Shown: positions 11,807 through 20,342, counted from the first letter of the stretch. The stretch: DNA of 33,931 nt from Bryobacteraceae bacterium (GCA_025924475.1 JAICIH010000017.1:1-33931), one strand, 5' to 3'. Program-made: numbers and translations. Notes: a model not told the origin generated them from the sequence alone.

Positions 11807-13016
11807 GTGTTTTTCCGGCTTCGCGCTGCTGCTGGTCGCCACGTCGCTGTCGGAAACTAGTCCCTGGGCCGCGCTTTGGACGGCGCCCTGCATCCTTATT
11901 GCCTCGCTGCTGATTGCCTGGGGCGCCGAGTCCGCGCAATTTTTTGTCGCCCAAGGATTCGCGCTTGCCATCCTCGCCTGGATGCAAACGCTCCCCGAGT
12001 TCGCCGTCGAGGCCGTTCTTGCCTGGAAACAGCAGACCGATCTGTTGCTCGCCAATCTCACCGGCGCTTTGCGTTTGCTGACGGGTTTGGCATGGCCGGT
12101 GATTTATCTCACCGCCGCAACCGTCCATCGCCGCCGCCGACGCGCGCCGCTTCGCAAGATTCATCTCGATCCAGAGCACAGCATCGAAGTGGTCGGTCTT
12201 GTCCTTCCGCTTATCTATGCTCTCTTTATCTGGTGGAAAGGGAACCTCCATCTCTACGACGCGGTTGTCCTGGTCGCCTTCTACCTTGCGTATCTGCTGC
12301 TGCTGACCCGCCTGCCTCCGCAGAGTCACGAAGGCGTCGAAGACCTCGAAGCCATCCCACGCTCGATTGTGCGTGCGCCGCGTACGACCCGTATTCTTGC
12401 CATTGCCGCTTGTTTTGCCGGAGGCGGCATATTGATCTACTTCACTGCTGAGCCGTTTCTGGGCAGCCTGGTCGCGGTTGCCGCGGCCGCCGGCCTTCCG
12501 AGCTTCATCGTGATCCAATGGCTTGCGCCTGTGATTTCCGAGTTTCCGGAATTGGCATCCACTTTCTATTTCGCGCGTCAGGAACGAAAAGCCAGAATTG
12601 CGCTCATGAACATCACTTCGAGCAACATCAACCAATGGACTTTACTTGTCGCGATGCTGCCCGTGGTATTTTCCATGAGCAATGGCGCTCCCACTCCAAT
12701 CGTCTTCGATTCCGCCCAGGAGACCGAGCTTCTTCTGACCATTGGTCAGAGCGCGGTAGCCATGGTTTTCTTGATCAATATGGAATTTACCTGGTGGGAA
12801 GCGCTCGCCATGTTTGTTCTGTTCGCGGTCCAGTTTATCTTGCCGGCATTTTTTGGCGAGGGGATTCGCGATTGGATCACGGCCGTCTTTTTCATCTGGA
12901 CCGCCGCCAGCCTGCTGGTGTTTGCCGTACGCCGTCCTCCGAAAAACGCATTTGGCAGTTTCATGGCGACCTGGCGGGAGCATATTGCAAAACGACCGGC
13001 GGCGGCCGGCTCGTAG
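11784..13016 (+). CDS. Sodium/calcium exchanger-like membrane protein
   Basis: A 410-residue polytopic inner-membrane protein with about ten hydrophobic segments and an inverted duplication typical of the NCX/CaCA superfamily. The first alpha-repeat is WGAESAQFFVAQ, then WMQTLPEFAVEA, then LLANLTGALRLLTG. The second is LAPVISEFPELASTFYFA, then ALMNITSSNINQWTLLVA. The acidic residues in TLPE and EFPE correspond to the ion-coordinating positions of the family. Cation/proton or cation/sodium exchange is likely; the ion is not readable. A basic hydrophilic loop (HRRRRRAPLRKIHLD) lies near residue 120. The ATG at 11784 is inside the end of nadB (23-bp overlap), consistent with co-transcription. 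The stop abuts the convergent RidA gene with no gap. Confidence 0.85.
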   Translation: MPRSYSVRCFSGFALLLVATSLSETSPWAALWTAPCILIASLLIAWGAESAQFFVAQGFALAILAWMQTLPEFAVEAVLAWKQQTDLLLANLTGALRLLTGLAWPVIYLTAATVHRRRRRAPLRKIHLDPEHSIEVVGLVLPLIYALFIWWKGNLHLYDAVVLVAFYLAYLLLLTRLPPQSHEGVEDLEAIPRSIVRAPRTTRILAIAACFAGGGILIYFTAEPFLGSLVAVAAAAGLPSFIVIQWLAPVISEFPELASTFYFARQERKARIALMNITSSNINQWTLLVAMLPVVFSMSNGAPTPIVFDSAQETELLLTIGQSAVAMVFLINMEFTWWEALAMFVLFAVQFILPAFFGEGIRDWITAVFFIWTAASLLVFAVRRPPKNAFGSFMATWREHIAKRPAAAGS

Positions 13017-13469
13017 CTAGTGTTTTACGGCGATTGCGGAGATTTCAATCTTAGCTCCGCCGATTAATCCTGCCACTTGCACCGTTGCGCGCGCCGGCTT
13101 CGGATCGGGCATTAGCTTCTTGTAAGTCTCGTTCATTTTCGGCACATCGTTCAAATCGGCGATGTACACCGTCACCGAGACGATGTCCGTCATCTGAAAG
13201 CCTGCCTGTTCCACAATCTTCTTGATTGCAGCAATAGTATTCGTCGTTTGCACTGTAATGTCAGTGCCAGTCACTTTACCGTGCGCGTCGGGCCCTTGTT
13301 GTCCAGCGACGTAGAGCGTATTGCCTGCCACGACGCCCTCGCTGAATGGCATTCCTTGCTTGAATCCGATCGCGCGATTTTGCGCGAAAGCGCTCCCCAA
13401 GGCGACGGATAGTGCCAGTACACCGAGCAGGATCGGCCGCGTGGCTGAACATGAATATAGGTTTTTCAT
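13017..13469 (-). CDS. RidA/YjgF family protein with N-terminal signal peptide
   Basis: RidA proteins hydrolyse reactive enamine/imine intermediates such as 2-aminoacrylate. Visible family features are GVVAGNTLYVAGQQG, DIVSVTVYIADLNDVPKMNE, the conserved Arg in PARATVQVAGL that binds substrate carboxylate in deaminase-competent members, and the terminal EISAIAV. I start it at the ATG at 13469, preceded by AGAGGA about 7 bp upstream, which gives 150 residues. The first 30 are a signal peptide: MKNLYSCSATRP, a hydrophobic core ILLGVLALSVALG, and cleavage near SAFAQ. Classical RidA is cytoplasmic, so export to the periplasm is notable. An extended frame to 13559 adds 30 unlikely residues before the signal peptide. 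Confidence 0.92.
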   Translation of the reverse strand: MKNLYSCSATRPILLGVLALSVALGSAFAQNRAIGFKQGMPFSEGVVAGNTLYVAGQQGPDAHGKVTGTDITVQTTNTIAAIKKIVEQAGFQMTDIVSVTVYIADLNDVPKMNETYKKLMPDPKPARATVQVAGLIGGAKIEISAIAVKH

Positions 13470-13936
13470 CGTAAGTTCCTCTGCCAATTGTCCAACACGC
13501 AGAGTAGCGTCTTGATGTCGCCGCGCGTAATCAATCGAAAACCCGAACGTTCGACTCAACTATGCGTCAATGGCGCGTATGACGTTTTCGAATGTGGCGA
13601 CGAATGCCCGCTTTCAATTCTTGGATTGCTGTGGCTTTCAGGAGGCACGCTGAACAAAGCGCGATGGATGTCTTCGGAGTTAGGGCCGATTCCCAGCTTC
13701 CGCTGCACATCTCGTGGAACGGAAATCTGTTCCATTGGTAGTGATTTTCGGATGCTTTGTGAGCATCCCCTAATGTTACCGGCAATTGCCAGACTAAGGC
13801 TAACCAGCAATAAGCTCTCAGCTTGAAACCGCATGCTCACCGGCTTTCTTAAGAGCTACAAGCTGACGCCTGGCCGCTGAAAGCTCAAGCCGGGCAATTC
13901 TGCGAAACAAATTCCTCAGAATTGCCGAGCTAGAAT
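13470..13936. other. Apparently gene-free interval with one inverted repeat
   Basis: About 470 bp separate the RidA start from the end of the SMR pair. Short open frames exist on both strands but none has a convincing start, codon pattern or family signature. A perfect 10-bp inverted repeat GGCAATTCTG / CAGAATTGCC (13893-13902 and 13917-13926, 14-nt loop) lies just downstream of the SMR gene stop. It has no T-run and is at best a weak terminator or mRNA-end hairpin. A reverse-strand peptide near 13.67-13.73 kb (ISVPRDVQRKLGIGPN) faintly recalls an AbrB-type domain; it may be coincidence or a decayed gene. Confidence 0.5.
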
Positions 13937-14290
13937 CTAAGCGTTCCCCAAATTAATCAGCGCCACACCAACAATAATCGCCGCCAAGCCGCCGATTTTA
14001 GCTCGCGTAAACGGCTCCTTGAAAAACAGCCGCGCCCAAAGAATCGCCCAAATATACCCGATGGACACCATGGGATAGAGGACCGTCAATTGTCCTTGCG
14101 CTACACCCATCATGTAAAACACCGACGAGAGCAAGTAGAGGACAATGCCGGTGGCGAGCCAATAATTGCTGAAAATGCGCTTCAAGCTTCCGTGCATGTA
14201 TTCCGCGCCTAGCTTTAGGAATACTGCCCCAAACGATCCGATGAAGGAACCGAACAGGACCAGAATAATGGAGCTCATTGGTGTCTTCAT
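13937..14290 (-). CDS. Small multidrug resistance (SMR/EmrE)-like protein, second of a pair
   Basis: A 117-residue protein with four predicted membrane helices (roughly 6-27, 43-63, 67-87 and 95-114). The SMR-like signature YPMVSIGYIWAILWARLFFKEP is followed by IGGLAAIIVGVALIN. Helix 1 (SSIILVLFGSFIGSFGAVFLKLG) lacks the Glu14 that couples drug export in EmrE. This resembles the lipid-linked aminoarabinose flippase subunits ArnE/ArnF more than drug pumps. Its start is 2 bp after the stop of the upstream SMR-like gene, so the two are probably translated together and may form a heterodimer. The substrate is unknown. Confidence 0.85.
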   Translation of the reverse strand: MKTPMSSIILVLFGSFIGSFGAVFLKLGAEYMHGSLKRIFSNYWLATGIVLYLLSSVFYMMGVAQGQLTVLYPMVSIGYIWAILWARLFFKEPFTRAKIGGLAAIIVGVALINLGNA

Positions 14291-14292
14291 GC

Positions 14293-14742
14293 TTATTTCT
14301 TGAGCCCCAGGATTGATACTCCGGCCACAATGAACGCAATTCCTATACTCCGAAAGAAGTTCAGGTGTTCATTCGGAAGAAGAAACAGCGAAAGGATTGT
14401 GACCCAAACATATGTCAAGGCAATGATTGGGTACAGCCGCGACAGTTCGCGCCCCTTCAGAGCTGCGGCCATCAGGAATGTCATCACTCCATAGAGGCAA
14501 TAGCCTAGGAATAGCTTTGCATTAGAAATGACACCGAGGCTAAATTCAACAAAAAGCTCCGGCCGGCGCGCCACTTGGCCTAACGTAAGGTGGAGATGGT
14601 GCTCACCCAGTTGCGCAGTGCCTTGCTTTAGCAAAATCTGCGCCAGTGCGCCTATCAAAGTGCAGGAAAAGACGAGCAAAAAGGAGCGTCTTGCCGCGGC
14701 TTGTGAATCCAGCGCGACTTCGCTTACGGTCGAAGAAATCAA
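14293..14742 (-). CDS. SMR/EamA-like membrane protein, first of a pair
   Basis: A 149-residue protein with a hydrophilic N-terminal stretch of about 18 residues and four membrane helices. Helix 1 is FLLVFSCTLIGALAQILLKQG. The later segment RELSRLYPIIALTYVWVTILSLFLLPNEHL is the SMR/EamA-type helix 3 region. The helix-1 Glu of EmrE is absent here too. The start is uncertain: the frame opens with a TTG at 14742 and no ATG or strong ribosome-binding site is in frame before the helices. It is paired with the 117-aa protein downstream (2-bp gap). Divergently, 125 bp away, lies a UPF0104 flippase-like gene, so a role in moving a lipid-linked molecule is a reasonable inference. Confidence 0.8.
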   Translation of the reverse strand: MISSTVSEVALDSQAAARRSFLLVFSCTLIGALAQILLKQGTAQLGEHHLHLTLGQVARRPELFVEFSLGVISNAKLFLGYCLYGVMTFLMAAALKGRELSRLYPIIALTYVWVTILSLFLLPNEHLNFFRSIGIAFIVAGVSILGLKK

Positions 14743-14867
14743 ACTTTCATACCTTGTCGAAACGTCTCAGAATTTAGTGTAGAGCATGCGTTTCCCTTCT
14801 CAGTAGAGGCGCATAACGGAGGCGACTGCCGCCATTCGCGGATTGGTCCGGGCTAAACTGCTACTGC

Positions 14868-15869
14868 ATGCCGGAAACTGCTGAATCTCCTGCTCAGAGA
14901 TCGAAAAGGGCAATCTACTGGATTGCCTCCCTCATCCTGGCGGGCGTTCTGTTGTATTATTCGCTGCGCGGCATCGAGTGGCGGCAAGTCTGGATCACTC
15001 TCAGCTCGGCCCGAGTGCTTTTTGTTTTCCTGGCTTTCACTCTGATGACCACAGCGTTATTTTTGCGCGCGTACCGCTGGCGCGTGATCCTTTCGGCCGA
15101 AGGCAATGTCAGCATTCCGCTCGCTTTCTGGGCAACCTCAGCGGGTTACCTGGGTAACAACGTTCTGCCTGCGCGCGCCGGCGAAGTCGTTCGCAGTCTG
15201 ATGATCAGCAGCCGTACGGGGATGAGCAAGGCATTCGTCCTCACGACAGCCCTCTCGGAACGTGTCGTAGACGCGATCGCGGTTATAACGATTAGCTCGG
15301 TAGTCCTGCTGACGCTGAAGGATCGTCCTGGTTGGTTAGCGAGCGCTGCCAGACCGTTCGCGATTCTCGGGTTCTGCGGAGTTGCAGGTATCATCCTTAT
15401 TCCCGCATTTGAAGTCTTCTGGTTTAAGTTCCTTGGGCTGCTGCCATTGCCGCCCAAGCTGCGGGCCCGAGTGGAGGGCGTTCTGCGCAACGGCCTACAG
15501 GGAATCCGGAGTTTCCACGATTACAGCCGGCTCGCCCGCTTCGTCCTGCTTACAGCCATTATCTGGAGCACGGATGCGGTCACTACTATGGTCCTGGCGC
15601 AATCCATGCACGTACGGATCACGCTTCCTATGGCATTTCTCCTCACTGCCGGGCTCGCTCTCGGCAGCGCATTACCCTCGACGCCCGGCTACGTAGGAAT
15701 CTACCAATTCGTTGCCGTTAGTATACTGACGCCTTTTGGCCTCAGCCGTAGCGCGGCCATTGCCTATATCCTGATGTTCCAGGCTCTGAACTATGTGATT
15801 GTGTTGTCTTGGGGCGGCATCGGCTTTGCAAAGCAACGAAGGCCAGCCGCGACCCTCGCGGTTCCTTAA
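14868..15869 (+). CDS. UPF0104 / LPG-synthase-type flippase-like membrane protein
   Basis: A 333-residue integral membrane protein of the YbhN/AglD family, related to the membrane domain of MprF (lysylphosphatidylglycerol synthase/flippase). Diagnostic features are FLRAYRWRVIL, the signature GYLGNNVLPARAGEVVRSLMI, SERVVDAIAVI, and the C-terminal LGSALPSTPGYVGIYQFVAVSIL. About eight hydrophobic segments are visible. Relatives move or modify membrane lipids or polyprenyl-linked glycans. No aminoacyl-transferase domain is attached. A -10-like TAAACT at 14854-14859 ends 8 bp before the ATG and no Shine-Dalgarno is seen, so a leaderless transcript is possible. The start could not be tested further. 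Confidence 0.88.
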   Translation: MPETAESPAQRSKRAIYWIASLILAGVLLYYSLRGIEWRQVWITLSSARVLFVFLAFTLMTTALFLRAYRWRVILSAEGNVSIPLAFWATSAGYLGNNVLPARAGEVVRSLMISSRTGMSKAFVLTTALSERVVDAIAVITISSVVLLTLKDRPGWLASAARPFAILGFCGVAGIILIPAFEVFWFKFLGLLPLPPKLRARVEGVLRNGLQGIRSFHDYSRLARFVLLTAIIWSTDAVTTMVLAQSMHVRITLPMAFLLTAGLALGSALPSTPGYVGIYQFVAVSILTPFGLSRSAAIAYILMFQALNYVIVLSWGGIGFAKQRRPAATLAVP

Positions 15870-15912
15870 TGGCTGCCGGGCACTGACTTTCGCTTTCGGC
15901 TAAAATTGAACC

Positions 15913-16383
15913 GTGTCAGCGCCGTTTGTGCCTTCGCCGCTCGACTATATCGGTCCGCGCCGCTTTGCCTTTTACCCAGCCATCAAGAATGCCGACCCAA
16001 ATGAGTGGATCCTCGGAACCGGCTCACGCTCAGAAGTACAGGTAATTAACGCCAAGACCGGCCGCGAAATCTGGGTTCCACGCCAGCACATCGGCGCGGT
16101 CTCCGATGCCGGTAACGCGCTCTTAACTGTGGGTTTGCGCAAGCCTCTCGATCTTCGTTCCGGTTCGCTCGAGCCGCGCGTGAAACGAGTCATCGAAATA
16201 CCGCTCGAAGCCACCGAGCAATTCCCCAGCCGCAATCCCTCCCCTCATCCCGCGCCGGTCGTCGCCATTCGCCTGGAGGACAGCCGCAAGTCGGCGGCAA
16301 GCAAGGCAATCGTGGGTCTCGCGATCGGTTCGCTATTGGCCTGTTTACTGGCCAGCGCTATCGCCACGGTGGCTCGTCTCTAG
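15913..16383 (+). CDS. Hypothetical tail-anchored membrane protein upstream of cstA
   Basis: A 156-residue protein of no recognised family. Residues 1-125 are soluble and beta-rich, with a sequence reminiscent of a small regulatory or scaffold fold ([33 protein letters not shown]). A proline-rich linker ([14 protein letters not shown]) follows. A single C-terminal hydrophobic helix of about 22 residues ([23 protein letters not shown]) follows, so the soluble part is probably cytoplasmic with a membrane anchor. The start is a GTG at 15913. TAAAAT at 15901-15906 ends 6 bp before it, consistent with a leaderless message. The stop is 1 bp before the cstA ATG, so it is likely co-expressed with cstA and may be an accessory factor. 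Confidence 0.8.
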   Translation: MSAPFVPSPLDYIGPRRFAFYPAIKNADPNEWILGTGSRSEVQVINAKTGREIWVPRQHIGAVSDAGNALLTVGLRKPLDLRSGSLEPRVKRVIEIPLEATEQFPSRNPSPHPAPVVAIRLEDSRKSAASKAIVGLAIGSLLACLLASAIATVARL

Positions 16384-16384
16384 C

Positions 16385-18463
16385 ATGCGCCGTCATCTTT
16401 CGGTACTGTTCTTCGCGGCGCTCTCCGTGCTCGCCGCTATCTGCCTGGGTGTCATCGCCGGCCATCGAGGCGAGTCCGTAAATAGCCTTTGGTTGGTGGT
16501 CGACGCCGCGTCTTTCTTCCTGCTTGGCTTTCGTTTTTATGCCAAGTTCATCGCGGCCAAGGTTATGATGCTCGATGACCGCCGCGCCACGCCCGCCGAG
16601 CGCCTGCGCGACGGCCACGATTTCGAGCCGACCAACAAATGGATTCTGTTCGGCCACCACTTTGCTGCCATCGCCGGCCCTGGTCCGTTAGTCGGCCCCA
16701 CCCTGGCCGCGCAATTCGGCTATTTGCCGGGCATGCTTTGGATTCTGTTTGGAGCCGTTCTCGGCGGCGCGGTACAGGATTTCATTATTCTCTTTTGCTC
16801 CATGCGGCGCGATGGCAAGACACTCGGGCAAATGGCGCGCGAAGAAATCGGAAAAGTGGGCGGCCTGATATCGCTGGTCACCGTTCTGCTGATTATGGTC
16901 ATACTGCTCGCTGTGGTGGCTTTAGTAGTTGTCAATGCGCTGCGCGGGAGTCCCTGGGGAACATTTACCATCGCCATGACCATGCCGGTGGCGCTGCTCA
17001 TGGGCCTCTACTTGCGTTTCATTCGCCCGGGCAAGGTTCTGGAATGCTCCGTCGGCGGTTTTCTGCTCGTGCTCGCCACGATCTATGGCGGCAAGCTCGT
17101 GGCGGCGTCTCCCACGTGGGCCTCCTGGTTCACTTTGAGCGGGCTCGCCCTTGCGGGAGCGATTGTGGTCTACGGATTCCTCGCCAGTACGCTGCCGGTT
17201 TGGCTCCTGCTTGCGCCGCGCGATTATCTCAGCACCTTTGTCAAGCTTGGCGTAATCTTCCTGCTCGCTTTCGGCATTTTCTTCAGTCATCCGCGCCTGG
17301 CCTTGCCTCCGCTCACTCAATTCACTGATGGCACCGGTCCGATCTTCGCCGGGAAAATCTTTCCGTTTTGCTTTATCACCATCGCTTGCGGCGCCATCTC
17401 CGGCTTCCACGCGCTGATTTCCTCGGGAACCACTCCGAAAATGATTGCCAAAGAGTGGCACGCCTGGCCCATCGGCTACGGTTCCATGCTGCTGGAAGGA
17501 TTCGTCGGCGTGATGGCGCTGGTAGCCGCAGCGTCGCTGGACCCCGGCGTATTCTTCGCCGTCAACTCACCGCCCGGTGTGGTCGGCACCACGCCGCAAG
17601 CTGCCGTTGCCACCATTTCCTCCTGGCATTATCCGGTGACTGCCGCCACCATGGCGCAGTCGGCTCATAGTGTGGGCGAAACCAGTCTGTTCGGCCGTAC
17701 CGGCGGCGCGCCCTCACTGGCTCTCGGCATGGCCCAAATTTTTAGCGGCGTCTTCAACACACCCGGCCTGCGCGATACGCTGCTCAGCTTCTGGTACCAC
17801 TTCGCCATCATGTTCGAAGCGCTCTTCATCCTCACCATCATCGATGCCGGCACACGCGTTGGCCGCTTCATGCTGCAGGATCTGCTTGGCCATATTCACA
17901 AGCCTTGGGGAAGAATCGGCTGGATGCCCGGCGCCATCGCCGCGAGCGCCGTTGTGGTCGCCGCCTGGGGCTATTTTTTGTATCAGGGTGTTATCGATCC
18001 GTTAGGCGGCATCAATTCGCTCTGGCCGCTCTTCGGGATCTCGAATCAATTGCTCAGCATTGTCGCCTTATGCGTCGCGACGACCGTCCTCGTCAAAATG
18101 CATCGTGCCCGCTACATGTGGATCACGCTCGCGCCGCTTCTCTGGCTGGTGGCGGTGACGTTTACCGCCGGCCTGCAAAAGATTTTTGCGGACGATCCGA
18201 GGCTCGGCTTTCTCTCGCATGCCGCGGCCCTCGAAAATGCCTTGGCGACCGGTAAAATCGCAGCGACCCGGGTTGCCCAAACACATGCCGTGATCTTCAA
18301 TGAACGTCTCGATGCGATCGTGTGTGCCGTATTCCTGGTGCTCGTCGCGATCATCGTTCTCGATTCTGCGCGCGTCTGGTTCGGTTTGCTGCGCGGCACA
18401 CGCGTCGCGGTCAGCTCGGAGTCGCCATTTATTCCATCGCAGCTCGAAGCGGAGGGCATATGA
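16385..18463 (+). CDS. cstA: Carbon starvation protein A, peptide/pyruvate-type transporter
   Basis: A 692-residue polytopic inner-membrane transporter of the CstA/BtsT family, which imports pyruvate or small peptides under nutrient limitation. Recognisable blocks are [86 protein letters not shown], and [20 protein letters not shown], all highly conserved in CstA. About 16 hydrophobic segments are present and length is normal. The ATG lies 1 bp after the preceding gene, without its own ribosome site. The stop overlaps the ybdD start (ATGA). Which substrate it carries cannot be read. Confidence 0.96.
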   Translation: MRRHLSVLFFAALSVLAAICLGVIAGHRGESVNSLWLVVDAASFFLLGFRFYAKFIAAKVMMLDDRRATPAERLRDGHDFEPTNKWILFGHHFAAIAGPGPLVGPTLAAQFGYLPGMLWILFGAVLGGAVQDFIILFCSMRRDGKTLGQMAREEIGKVGGLISLVTVLLIMVILLAVVALVVVNALRGSPWGTFTIAMTMPVALLMGLYLRFIRPGKVLECSVGGFLLVLATIYGGKLVAASPTWASWFTLSGLALAGAIVVYGFLASTLPVWLLLAPRDYLSTFVKLGVIFLLAFGIFFSHPRLALPPLTQFTDGTGPIFAGKIFPFCFITIACGAISGFHALISSGTTPKMIAKEWHAWPIGYGSMLLEGFVGVMALVAAASLDPGVFFAVNSPPGVVGTTPQAAVATISSWHYPVTAATMAQSAHSVGETSLFGRTGGAPSLALGMAQIFSGVFNTPGLRDTLLSFWYHFAIMFEALFILTIIDAGTRVGRFMLQDLLGHIHKPWGRIGWMPGAIAASAVVVAAWGYFLYQGVIDPLGGINSLWPLFGISNQLLSIVALCVATTVLVKMHRARYMWITLAPLLWLVAVTFTAGLQKIFADDPRLGFLSHAAALENALATGKIAATRVAQTHAVIFNERLDAIVCAVFLVLVAIIVLDSARVWFGLLRGTRVAVSSESPFIPSQLEAEGI

Positions 18464-18636
18464 AGCGGCTGAAACGGCTTCTCTCTTTCGCTCTCTCCCT
18501 GGCGCGTGAATTGTCGGATGAGCGTGCCTATGCGCGCTATCTCGAATTGACTGGGCACAGTGCCTCGGCTGCCGAATGGAAGCGATTCACCGAACGCCGT
18601 TATCGCGCCAAGTATGGGAACGCGAAGTGCTGTTAG
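18460..18636 (+). CDS. ybdD: YbdD/YjiX-family small protein, CstA partner
   Basis: A 58-residue protein starting at the ATG that overlaps the cstA stop (ATGA, 18460-18463). Its sequence [20 protein letters not shown], then YARYLELTG, then [15 protein letters not shown] fits the YbdD/YjiX (DUF466) family, which is almost always encoded directly after cstA or btsT and is needed for or modulates transport. The usual YxxY and the ending RYxxKYG are visible; the terminal NAKCC is the typical Cys-containing tail. It ends inside the start region of the next gene. Strong ATGA coupling and family synteny make this secure despite the short length. Confidence 0.92.
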   Translation: MKRLKRLLSFALSLARELSDERAYARYLELTGHSASAAEWKRFTERRYRAKYGNAKCC

Positions 18637-19183
18637 CGTGAAGCCCTCGCTTGCGCAACTGAGCGCCGTCTTCTTCCGCATCGGAAACTTCACCTTCGGC
18701 GGAGGCAGCGCGACCACCGCCGCCTTGCAGCGCGAGATCGTTGAGCGCCGCCGCTGGTACGATACGCTGCAGTTCGGACTTTGCTACGCGCTGGCCCGCG
18801 TCACCCCCGGCACAAATCTATTCGCCTTCTCCACCGCTTCGGGATGGCTTTTGCTTGGTTGGCGAGGCGCACTGGCTGCCCTTCTCGTCGCCTCCGTGCC
18901 GTGTTGTGTGCTGGTCGCTCTCGTCACGGTCGGATTTGACTCCTGGTCCCGCAACCGTTTCTTTCAGGCTGCCATAGCGGGCGCTCTGGCCGCATCGGTA
19001 GGCGCTCTGCTCGCAAGCTTTTGGCTGCTGGTCCGCCCTTATTTGGACCGGCCTCACCTGTTCCAGACACTCGTCATCGTTGCAGCCTCCATCGCGTTGT
19101 CGCTCCTTGCGGGCTGGCCGCCTTTGGCTGTGCTTCTCCTCGCCGGAGTCGTGGGATTTTTCTGGAAGGGACCGGCGCAATGA
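18614..19183 (+). CDS. Chromate transporter, N-terminal-half type (short-chain ChrA)
   Basis: A 189-residue membrane protein with the CHR-domain signature NFTFGGGSATTAALQREIVERRRWYD, then YALARVTPGTNLFAFST, and about five or six hydrophobic helices. It is the first half of a split ChrA. In some bacteria such short pairs act together in chromate efflux; many homologues have no tested substrate. The start is uncertain. The ATG at 18614 overlaps the end of ybdD by 23 bp, and the GTG at 18638 is right after the ybdD stop; neither has a good ribosome-binding site. Its TGA is overlapped by the ATG of the second half (ATGA). Transport of another anion is possible. Confidence 0.9.
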   Translation: MGTRSAVSVKPSLAQLSAVFFRIGNFTFGGGSATTAALQREIVERRRWYDTLQFGLCYALARVTPGTNLFAFSTASGWLLLGWRGALAALLVASVPCCVLVALVTVGFDSWSRNRFFQAAIAGALAASVGALLASFWLLVRPYLDRPHLFQTLVIVAASIALSLLAGWPPLAVLLLAGVVGFFWKGPAQ

Positions 19184-19716
19184 GTTTTCTCGTCGTTTAT
19201 CTGTTGCTTCTAAAAGCGACTCTCAGCTCTTTTAGCGGACTAGCCGCTCTGCCGATTGTGCGCCATGATTTCGTCGTCCAACGCCATCTGTTGACGGACC
19301 ATCAGCTCAACACGGCCTTGGTCGTCGGTCGAAGCACTCCGGGTCCCAAGGGACTCTATCTCATTGCGGTCGGATACTTTGCCGCCGGAGTGCCCGGAGC
19401 GGTTGCCGGTTGGCTGGCGGTTGTTACGCCGGCGATTCTCGTAATTCCTCTGCTGCTCTTCGCCAGACGCCGAATCGACGACCCGCGTGCCAAGAGCGCC
19501 CTGCGCGCGATCGTCATTGCGAGCGCCGGCGTCAGTCTTTCCGCCACGCTGCCTTTGAGCGCGGACGCCCTCCGCAATCCGCCGCTCTATATCATCGCTG
19601 CCGTGAGCCTTGCGCTGCTTATCTTCACCGCTTGGGATACGTTATGGGTCATGCTGGGCGCGGCCTTAGCCTCGCTTGCGCTCGTACTCGCCGGTGTTAT
19701 GACGATTCCCACTTAA
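19180..19716 (+). CDS. Chromate transporter, C-terminal-half type (short-chain ChrA)
   Basis: A 178-residue membrane protein, partner of the previous gene. The CHR-type N-terminal segment is SSFSGLAALPIVRHDFVVQRHLLTD. It is followed by ALVVGRSTPGPKGLYLIAVGYFAAGVPGAVAG and three to four further helices. The start is the ATG at 19180 in an ATGA overlap with the first half, so the two halves should be made in equal amounts and assemble together. The frame is open further upstream but that extension lies entirely inside the first-half gene. The stop overlaps the end of the convergent precorrin-2 dehydrogenase gene by 4 bp. The substrate is inferred from the family only. Confidence 0.9.
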   Translation: MSFLVVYLLLLKATLSSFSGLAALPIVRHDFVVQRHLLTDHQLNTALVVGRSTPGPKGLYLIAVGYFAAGVPGAVAGWLAVVTPAILVIPLLLFARRRIDDPRAKSALRAIVIASAGVSLSATLPLSADALRNPPLYIIAAVSLALLIFTAWDTLWVMLGAALASLALVLAGVMTIPT

Positions 19717-20342
19717 ACCGCTTCTTCGATCATCTGCCGCAATGTGCGCTCGGCTTCTTCCCGCCGCCCCCGGCGCAGTTCGTCCAGAATGTCCGAATCT
19801 ACAATCCGGTACCAAAGCGCCCGTCGCGCGCTGAAATCTGTTACCCGCGACCCGATCTCATCCCGAGCATCCCGCAACATCCGCAGCAATTCTCCATATT
19901 CTGCTCCGATGTCCCGTTCCAGCCGCTCGCGCAATCGGACCGCCAGCGCAGGCGCCGCGCCGTTGGTCGAAATCGCAATCGTCAAATCGCCTTGCCGATG
20001 TACTGAGCCGAAACTGAACCGGCAATGCTCAGGATCGTCGACTGCATTGATCAATACCCGGCGCTCTTCGGCCAGGCGAAAAATCTCCGCATTGTCTTCG
20101 CAATCCGCGATCGCCAAAAAACATCCGTCCAGATCGTGCTCTTCGAATTCGCGCCGCTGCCAAGAAATCATGCCAGACGCCGCTAACGCTTCGATCGCCG
20201 CCTCGGCGCGCGGATTCACGTAACGCACCGTCGCGCCCGCATCTACCAGCCCCCGCACCTTGCCGGCGATCTCGTGCCCTTCTCCCACTACCAGGCAGGT
20301 TTTGCCCGACAAATCCAGAAAGATCGGATACCGGAAGTTCAT
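19713..20342 (-). CDS. Precorrin-2 dehydrogenase / sirohydrochlorin ferrochelatase (siroheme synthase N-domain type)
   Basis: A 209-residue protein of the Met8p/CysG-N family. It oxidises precorrin-2 to sirohydrochlorin with NAD+ and, in bifunctional members, inserts iron to make siroheme for sulfite and nitrite reductases. The Rossmann-type motif is VVGEGHEIAGKV (GxGxxA, with Glu and His where Gly-Gly-Gly is common). AVDDPEHC carries the conserved Asp of the active site. GDLTIAISTNGAAPALAVRLRERLE is the family hallmark. The ATG at 20342 is preceded by AGGA. It is divergent from polA across about 30 bp. No cysG methyltransferase or sulfite reductase gene lies nearby. Confidence 0.93.
   Translation of the reverse strand: MNFRYPIFLDLSGKTCLVVGEGHEIAGKVRGLVDAGATVRYVNPRAEAAIEALAASGMISWQRREFEEHDLDGCFLAIADCEDNAEIFRLAEERRVLINAVDDPEHCRFSFGSVHRQGDLTIAISTNGAAPALAVRLRERLERDIGAEYGELLRMLRDARDEIGSRVTDFSARRALWYRIVDSDILDELRRGRREEAERTLRQMIEEAV

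Noticed and set aside
11799..12635. 278-codon minus-strand open frame opposite the exchanger gene
   Set aside because: Translation is Gln/Arg/Gly-rich without motifs; the plus strand encodes clear membrane helices and alpha-repeats.
13488..13826. 112-codon plus-strand open frame in the gene-free gap
   Set aside because: It begins inside the region upstream of the RidA gene, has no ribosome-binding site and its translation resembles no protein family.
13893..13926. 10-bp perfect inverted repeat as a rho-independent terminator
   Set aside because: The stem is AT-rich with a 14-nt loop and no U-tract on either strand, so it was kept only as a described repeat.
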